From Entomortierella parvispora (lineage: Eukaryota; Mortierellomycota; Mortierellomycetes; Mortierellales; Mortierellaceae), in NCBI GenBank assembly GCA_963573315.1, contig OY752141.1, forward strand, positions 3,100,001 to 3,164,000: DNA of 64,000 nucleotides, given 5' to 3'. Below, one piece after another: positions 57,233 to 64,000 of the stretch. Position 1 is the first letter of the stretch. Every line of letters starts with the position of its first letter. Both the position numbers and the translations under genes were made by a program. The notes beneath the pieces were generated by a model. That model had not been told where the DNA came from. It was given only the letters and a program-made list of their open reading frames with translations, and ran no database searches.

Positions 57233-58648
57233 CTAGTAGCCCCATCTCTGAGTATCCTCTTTAAATTCATCGTCCAGCTTGATCTGCAATCCTCCAAGTT
57301 TATCCTGCATGATAGTCATGGCCCTCAGAACGACATCCTCAGGTTTCATACATCCAGAAGTCTGCAAAGGTATATATAATATCAGTACATGGGAATCAAC
57401 AATCACACTTGTTTGCAATATAAAAAAATAAAAAAAACAGGCAGGAATCTCACCTCGAGCTCGATATAGAATTTTTCTGGCTTGGCGTTATAATCGAATG
57501 GCTCGTTAGGATCCACAGGGGTCTCCTCTGCAGCATTGGCAGACACGCCCCATTCCAGCTTCTCGTCTTCCTCAATCCAGTAGTGAGAATGTCTCAATTT
57601 GTTGTAAGGATCGTACTCGAACGCCACACCGTACACAGGACTCCACTTGGCGTGCTCCTTGGCGACACCCTTCTTTGCCACGCACTTGAGTTTCAATTCC
57701 TGACCCGGTCTCATCTTTACGATCAAAATTGGATGCAATTTGTCTATTACCAAAATTAATGAACATGGTTAGCGTTTGATTTCGACACGATGGAACAAAA
57801 CAGTGGAAAAAAACAAGACCTCCAAGGCCCCTACCATCTGACACGGGTCTGACGCTATCGTCCACACTGATGAGATCCAAACTGGTGACCTGTCTCGTCT
57901 TTTCTACGTTGGGGTCGTTCATCTCATCATAATCGACAGTGACTTTGACGTGCAGGTGAAGTTCCACAGAGCAGTTGGGGCAGTAGTGTGAGCAGGTGCA
58001 GTCCTAAATGTTTTGAAGATGAGAGAAGAAATATTAGATCAACTCGTTCTCTCTCAAGAGATCATGTAATACTAAAGTCATAGACAACGAAAACACGAAG
58101 GCTGTAACATACACGCGTGTACTGGATCCGATCCACGTCAAAACTCGTCAAAGGAATCATGCCAAGGCGATGGGCAATGAACTCGTCAGTCAATACGGTC
58201 GAGTTGGTCTCGATCTCGACCATATCAATGGCTAGAAGGTACATCATAATACAGTCGTTAGATATCAAACACCGTCGATCTCTTTGATTAGTCTCTCATC
58301 TCCGGATTGTGGTCAGGGACAACGAGTAGTATTTCAGTCTTACCCATGGTTGGCACCTCGGCAATCATGATTCTTCTCAAGGCATTAGCCACACTAATTT
58401 CCATCAGGAAGAGTTATGAGATGGAAAACGTATGAGTTGAACAGTCTCCTTTCCATCCAAATAGAGATGAGGGGGGAAAACAAGCGCCCACCCCCCATTG
58501 TCTCCTGTCCATCTGCCTGCCCATCCTTGCCTCGATTGTTTTCCATGCATTTTTACCTCAGATCAGTGTTGGTCAGGACAAACTTCATGCTGTCCTTTTT
58601 GAGAGATCTGATGGACACCTCAGGTCCGCCGTTATTGTACATATCCAT
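57233..58648 (-). CDS. RPB3: DNA-directed RNA polymerase II subunit RPB3
   Basis: Six short exons on the minus strand from ATG 58648 ([18 protein letters not shown]) to the stop at 57233, roughly 285 residues. RPB3 pairs with RPB11 to nucleate polymerase II assembly, as the eukaryotic counterpart of the bacterial alpha subunit. The alpha-like motif '[17 protein letters not shown]' spans exons 2-3, followed by '[19 protein letters not shown]' and '[12 protein letters not shown]'. The zinc-binding cluster '[15 protein letters not shown]' is present in exon 4. '[17 protein letters not shown]', invariant in RPB3, is in exon 5. The C-terminal exon ends '[12 protein letters not shown]', without the long tail of yeast RPB3. 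The match is complete and no part is missing. Confidence 0.97.
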
Positions 58649-59122
58649 TGTTGAGTCTTTGTCGAGAGGGCGTTGCGAAAGCAAGAAGAGAGGGTTTCCT
58701 GATTTGCGAGAAGAGGAACAAAGGGAAACAAAGATCCCTCCTCATGCATGAAAGCGCAGCATTTTGTACAGGTGGGGCGACAGATGGTCACGGTTGCAAA
58801 GGAAACTGCCCGTGGTGGCTTGGATTTGGTGGCTTGGATTGTTTTATTTTATTTTTTATTACAGGGAAATTTTTGGAATAGATTTTCATAAAGCTTTTTT
58901 ATTCTTTGTTAGAGCCAATTTTTTTTGTACAAGGATGAACTCGTCCAACAAGAAGAAGAAGAGAGAGAAAATATAGATAAAGATATGATACAAGATTGCA
59001 ATGAAAAGAAGAAAAGAAAGGTGCAGGAACACTATGGTACAAGAAGGGAAAATGCAAGCGAGAGAAAGGACAACAAAAAAGAACCAAAGAAAACAGAAGC
59101 TCCTCTGTCTTTTTTTGGCTCA
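58649..59122. other. Spacer between RPB3 and the MedA-like gene
   Basis: About 470 bases: the RPB3 promoter side, then A/G-rich sequence that is probably 3' UTR of the next minus-strand gene. No coding frame is supported. Confidence 0.5.
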
Positions 59123-62019
59123 TCACACCAAAGTACTCGATTCAATGATCGACTGTTGCTTGGGAGTCAATGGCATCGTAGATCCGTGAGGGAAGTTGGC
59201 GTTATGGAACGCATCCGTCTGGATACTGGCTGTGCTACTGAACGAAGCCGTGTACTTGCTGATGATCTTTTTGAGCGCGTATGGCAACACCTTCCAGGGA
59301 AAGACCTTGACATCCTTTTCGATATTCCTGGGCTTGGGGTTTGGGAACGACATGATCAACTTGAAGAATTCGGCACACTCGGCCTTGCCCTTGGACACTG
59401 TCAATGGTCGGAATCCCTCGAGATTACGACGAATACGGTTCTTCTCCTCAACGGTGAATCGGACTGCGATGAGGGACTCGAGCAAGTAGATGGTATCGAC
59501 CGAGGTCAAGAAGCAATCGTTCTTATCGGCCCAATAGATGCAAGAGACCACAATACTGTTGGGCTGACGGTCCGCAGGAGCCACAGGCGCAAAGCTGCAA
59601 GCGATATCATTGCCCTCTTGACGTCTCCAAAACTGGACCAAGCGACGTTGGGACTCCCACTCCTCACCGCTCCAATTGATCGCCATGTCGTCGAGGTTGC
59701 CCGCAAACTTGATGTTGGCCTTGTTCACCAGACTGGCGTAAGGGTTGTACGAACTTGCCGACATGGCCGATGGAAGGGCCCCACTTCCTCCCATGGAGGC
59801 GTTGGGGTGGGGTTGTGGCATGTAGGACGAAGGTGCGACAGGACGAGCGTGCGGCTGATTGTGATTCATGGACGGTGGCATCGAGTAGGCCGACGTGGCT
59901 GCATAGTCCTGCTGGCCAGTGTAGGGCATGGGTGGTGCAAGCATTTGATCTGATTGGTACGTGCAAGGTGAACAAAAGAAGGAACAGAACAATGGTTAGA
60001 AAGAGGAAAGAAGGGGGAAAAAATTGGGAATGGCAAAAAAACTGGGCGTGCTTTAAAAACCAAACAACAAAAACCACGCAGCGTTGAAAGGTGTGAGGAC
60101 AAAAAAAAATACGTACTGTTGCCGTAGTATCCAGGGCGTGCATAGGTAGGGGATGGGCCTGATCCATAAGGACTGGTGGGCTGCAAACCCCCTTGATTGT
60201 TACCGTAGAGCCCTGCGTCGTAGGCCGAGGTTGGGGTGACGGGCAAGGGTGAGTGATAGTCGTCATCTATTCATAAAAAACCAAAGGTAATAAATTACCG
60301 AGAGAGAGAGGGACAAATTGAAGCGGAGAAAGGAAGAGGAAGATCGATGAAATAAGAAGGTCACAGATAACAAAGAAAGATGACGAAGGTATTGTAAGGG
60401 ACGTATCCCACGAGGGTAAAGAATCAACGAAGGTACATACAAAGGAAGCAAGGGAAGAGGAGGAAGAGCAAGAAAAGAGAAGGTATCTAGTTAGAATGTC
60501 AGTCAATAACAAACAAGTGGAGAGCGCCAATACAACCGTTGTGCTGATCTGACATAGAGTTCATTAGTGCCAGACAGTGCATCGACGGGCGAGAAAAAAT
60601 AGATCCTCGCTCCGCTTGGCAGTTGTCACTGTCCGGCTTACTCGTCTGCCACGCTACCCATTTTTCCTTCCTTCTTCTGGCTGGCTGGACAGGAATAAAC
60701 CCGAAGGAATTTCCTTTTCCCTTTTTTTTCTGTTCTTTTGACGCTCATATGGATAACAGATGTAAAGCAATAACACACTTACGACGAGGAGTAAGGCCGT
60801 TCCCAGGGTTTGATGTCGTATGAGGTAAAGGCGACAATTGCTGGTATTGCTCTTGTTGCTGTTGACCGTTGGAAATACCAGACAGATCCAGGCTAGGGAC
60901 CAGATGTTGTCGCTTGTTTGCAACCGTCTGGTTCTGGTTACCACTGTTATTCTGCGAGCTGCCAAAGAGCATGTCCTCTTCCAAGGCACGTTTGCTGTTG
61001 GAATTGGCATTGGCATTACTGCCTTGGGTCATGCTCAAAGCTATTGTTTGTTTGTTTGCAAACGAGGGGGAGACAATACTTGTGTGAGAAAATGGGACAA
61101 AAAGAACTGCTGTGCAACGGTCACCAACCGCCAATGTACTCTTTCATGCAAAAAAAATGCAAGATGGCTTTTGTTTGTGAATGTGTTCAGTCTCGTTTGC
61201 TTTCGCCACTTACCATCGTAGTAGTTAAAGTCACCAAAGGGCCAACTCTCTTGAACCAAATCATTGTCCATCTGCAGGATGTACAGAGGCACTTTGTTCA
61301 CAAACCACTTTGTAATCGCAAAGTTGGGTACCGTGCAACTCAGGGTGATGTATCCGTTGGCAGCGTACTGCTTCGTATCCACCACCAATGTTCCAAACCC
61401 AATCCGAAGATTCTTGTCTGTGTTGGATTGCAGAGTCACTGTGAAAGTCTGACCCTCGGGCCCAAAATGAGGGGTGTACTCGAGCACTCGAGGAGGGGCA
61501 TTCACCTGAGGAGTCGAGGAGGTAGCCATCTGGGGTTTGTTGGCGTTGGTCAAGGACTGGACCAGGCTATCAGATTGCTGTTGCGTAAGAGATGGGTCGT
61601 TCGAGGTTTGGACCTGTTGTGACTGAGGGGCAGTTTGCTGCTGGTGGTGCTGTTGTTGCTGCATTATCGGTTGCTGTAGGGAGTTGGACATGGGTGAGGC
61701 TATCTTGCGAGGCTCAAAGTCTGTAAGATGAGGCATAGGAGTTTTACGATAGGGAGGAGAGCAAATGGCTGTCTGTGAGTATTGCAATTGAGTAAGGGTG
61801 GTGGAGTAAAGGAAAGAAAAAAGAGAGAGAAGGGGTAAAAACCGAGACAAAGAGAGTGGGAGAGAGCACGTCGATCCTCCCTGAACAAGTGGGATGGTGA
61901 TGCGCTGTTGAAACGGGAGCGGTGGCGTGCCACAACGTCTTTGTGTGACAAAGCCGGGAATGGACGAAGTGCTCTCGGAGCATAGTAGTAAACTTACTTT
62001 GGATGGCAGACATGTCCAT
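59123..62019 (-). CDS. MedA/Medusa-type developmental transcription regulator
   Basis: At least five exons from ATG 62019 (MDMSAIQ) to the stop at 59123; about 590 residues. Exon 1 (22 bases) joins in phase to a Gln-rich exon that holds an immunoglobulin-like segment, 'PRVLEYTPHFGPEGQTFTVT' then 'GYITLSCTVPNFAIT', reminiscent of IPT/TIG folds. Middle exons are Gln/Asn/Pro-rich, activation-domain-like. The last exon carries the diagnostic C-terminal domain: 'INWSGEEWESQRRLVQFWRR', 'SIVVSCIYWADKNDCFLTSV', 'FTVEEKNRIRRNLEGFRPLT' and 'FPNPKPRNIEKDVKVFPWKV'. This block is the hallmark of Aspergillus MedA and its relatives, nuclear regulators of conidiation and adhesion. The intron near 60269-60781 is about 510 bases, long for this genome. 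Target genes here are unknown. Confidence 0.88.
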
Positions 62020-63409
62020 TTTCTGAGCAGTGAATGAATTGATCTGATTGAACGATTGAATGGAGAATGGAGAGGAATGGGGAGAGTAGAGATGAGACCT
62101 GTGGACAAGTCGAGTCGAGTCGAGACCAAAGATGTCACAAGACTGGACGTGAGAGGGGTGATCAAAGAAAGAGACAGAGATGTGTGTTCGAGGAGACGAG
62201 TGCGAGTGCAAGAAGCAAAGCTGGATGGGAAGAGATAAGTGGGGGCGAAGGGGCCGTTAGTATATATATTTTTTCTGTTCTTTTTTTGTTGTCTGCTGCA
62301 GCCTGCATGCCTGCTGGTAATGTTTGTTATTAGAAAACGATAAAAACGATAAAAAAAAATCCTCGGTGCCCAGCAGTCAGGTAGCCAGTCAGGGTCTGCC
62401 TGGTCACACCGCTCTCTTCCTTCCAGTCTGGAATAAAAAAAAAAGTACCTCCACCCACCAGTACCATCATCATCTCAATCACCGTCATCAACAATCGTCG
62501 TCATCAATCTTCGGTACTTCGCGCCATGTATGACAAGAAAGCCCAAAAAAAGATTAATAAATCAAGAAAAGAAGGGTCAAGGCGAAATGGCAGAAAAGAA
62601 ACCGACCTCTCTTTCCCCCGGTTCCCTTTTGAGAATCATGGAACAGTCCTGGTTGGCTGAAAAACAAAAGTCCGCCCACCTGTCCTCCCTTTCCCTTCAT
62701 TCTTTTGGGGTGGCGGAGGGTCGGTGCACAGCGTGATATGACATAAAGAAGTTTTCTCTGTCATCTTTTTTCCAGAGAAATGAAAAAGATCGCCCGGGCT
62801 GCTACCCACTGTCTGGATGTCCATTGTTCTTCATCTTTCGCCGAGGTCCATTGTCCGGAATGCGTTGGGCGTAGAGTTGTGTCCAGATGAGGCTCCAGTT
62901 GAACAGAAACAGAAACACCCGATTCATACAACACACACCCACCTGGACCGTGTGCAATGGGCGCTGGAGACGGAAGGCGGATGGGCAAACACAGAGTGTG
63001 AGCACTAGCGTGGCGTGTGGACAATGAAAGAGCGTCGATTGGGGATGAGGACAAACGTGGGTGGAAAGAAGGTGGATGGACAAAAGAAGTTTGAACAGAA
63101 CGCATTCAGTGTCTTTGATGTCTTTGATCCAGTGCGGGGCACCGTCTCTCGTGAGACGGATAAAGATTTTTGACCTTGTCTCTGAATTTTTTCTGTGATG
63201 TTTCTGATTTTCGCGGAATGCAAAAAGGGAAGACCTTCCTGGCTCTCACTTCACTATTCTCTTTGCGCAAAGGCGAAACAATACGAAGAGAAGATCCCTA
63301 TCTCATCCAATGCCACAATTGCAGCAAAAAAACTACTTGTCAATGAACCCCACTTTATAAATGAATGAATGAATGAATGGATGGATGGATTGGTTATCTA
63401 CGTGTCACT
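62020..63409. other. Intergenic region (1.4 kb)
   Basis: Upstream of the MedA-like gene and downstream of the second ABCC gene. It contains the pyrimidine/purine-rich MedA leader (62020-62240). No recognisable coding sequence or RNA gene was found on either strand. Confidence 0.5.
63361..63391 (+). repeat. (GAAT)n/(GGAT)n tetranucleotide repeat
   Basis: About five ATGA units turning into three ATGG units, just beyond the stop of the partial ABCC gene. Confidence 0.85.

Positions 63410-64000
<591 letters not shown>

Overview
This window is eukaryotic nuclear DNA from an early-diverging fungus, most likely Mortierellomycota (Mortierella/Linnemannia type). The basis is gene structure (many introns of about 50-130 bases with GTAAG/GTATG-type donors and TAG/CAG acceptors), fungal core genes (RNA polymerase II subunit RPB3, an ERD1-like EXS protein, a CDP-DAG synthase, an Inclusion-body/TTC39-type TPR protein, an RRT8/LDS-like membrane protein, a MedA-type developmental regulator), and a propeller-like plus ion-channel fusion protein of a kind I associate with Mortierella genomes. 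The species assignment is an inference; no search was run. There is no operon structure, CRISPR array, rRNA or convincing tRNA.

Layout, left to right. 258-1657 (-): cyclin-D1-binding (GCIP) family protein. 1885-3848 (-): MscS-type mechanosensitive channel that resembles bacterial proteins more than classical fungal ones. 4230-7244 (-): 1004-residue low-complexity protein with a C-terminal PH-like domain. 8432-10192 (+): Yra1/ALYREF-type mRNA export adaptor. 10747-11622 (+): intronless protein of unknown function behind a clear TATA box. 11724-17935 (-): propeller-like/ion-transport fusion channel. 18848-20509 (-): METTL21-type methyltransferase. 21163-23181 (+): ERD1-like EXS protein. 23355-25907 (-): F-box/LRR-like protein. 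26421-31125 (+): PX-PH phospholipase D. 31262-31840 (-): cytochrome P450 pseudogene. 32360-35389 (-): CDP-diacylglycerol synthase. 37385-41016 (+): Argonaute, 11 exons. 41268-43885 (-): IML2/TTC39 TPR protein. 45816-50717 (-): ABCC transporter. 51028-51354 (-): decayed coding remnant. 51482-52595 (-): RRT8/LDS-like membrane protein. 52918-53648 (+): HINT3-like HIT protein. 54723-56429 (+): O-fucosyltransferase-like type II membrane protein. 56713-56961 (-): small hypothetical. 57233-58648 (-): RPB3. 59123-62019 (-): MedA-like regulator. 63410-64000 (-): C-terminal end of a second ABCC transporter that runs off the window.

Functionally this is a mix of housekeeping and membrane-biology genes. 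Three themes stand out. Phosphatidic acid: a producer (phospholipase D) and a consumer (CDP-DAG synthase) lie tail to tail, with only a dead P450 between them. Membrane transport and sensing: two unrelated channels (MscS-type and the propeller-channel fusion) and two closely related ABCC transporters. RNA: a catalytically intact Argonaute, an mRNA export adaptor and an RNA polymerase II subunit.

Exon joins were worked out by hand from splice signals and reading-frame continuity. For the MscS channel, export adaptor, EXS protein, phospholipase D, Argonaute, TPR protein, RRT8-like protein and HIT protein every join is in phase and the total coding length divides by three. The channel fusion (11724-17935) still has one or two uncertain joins.
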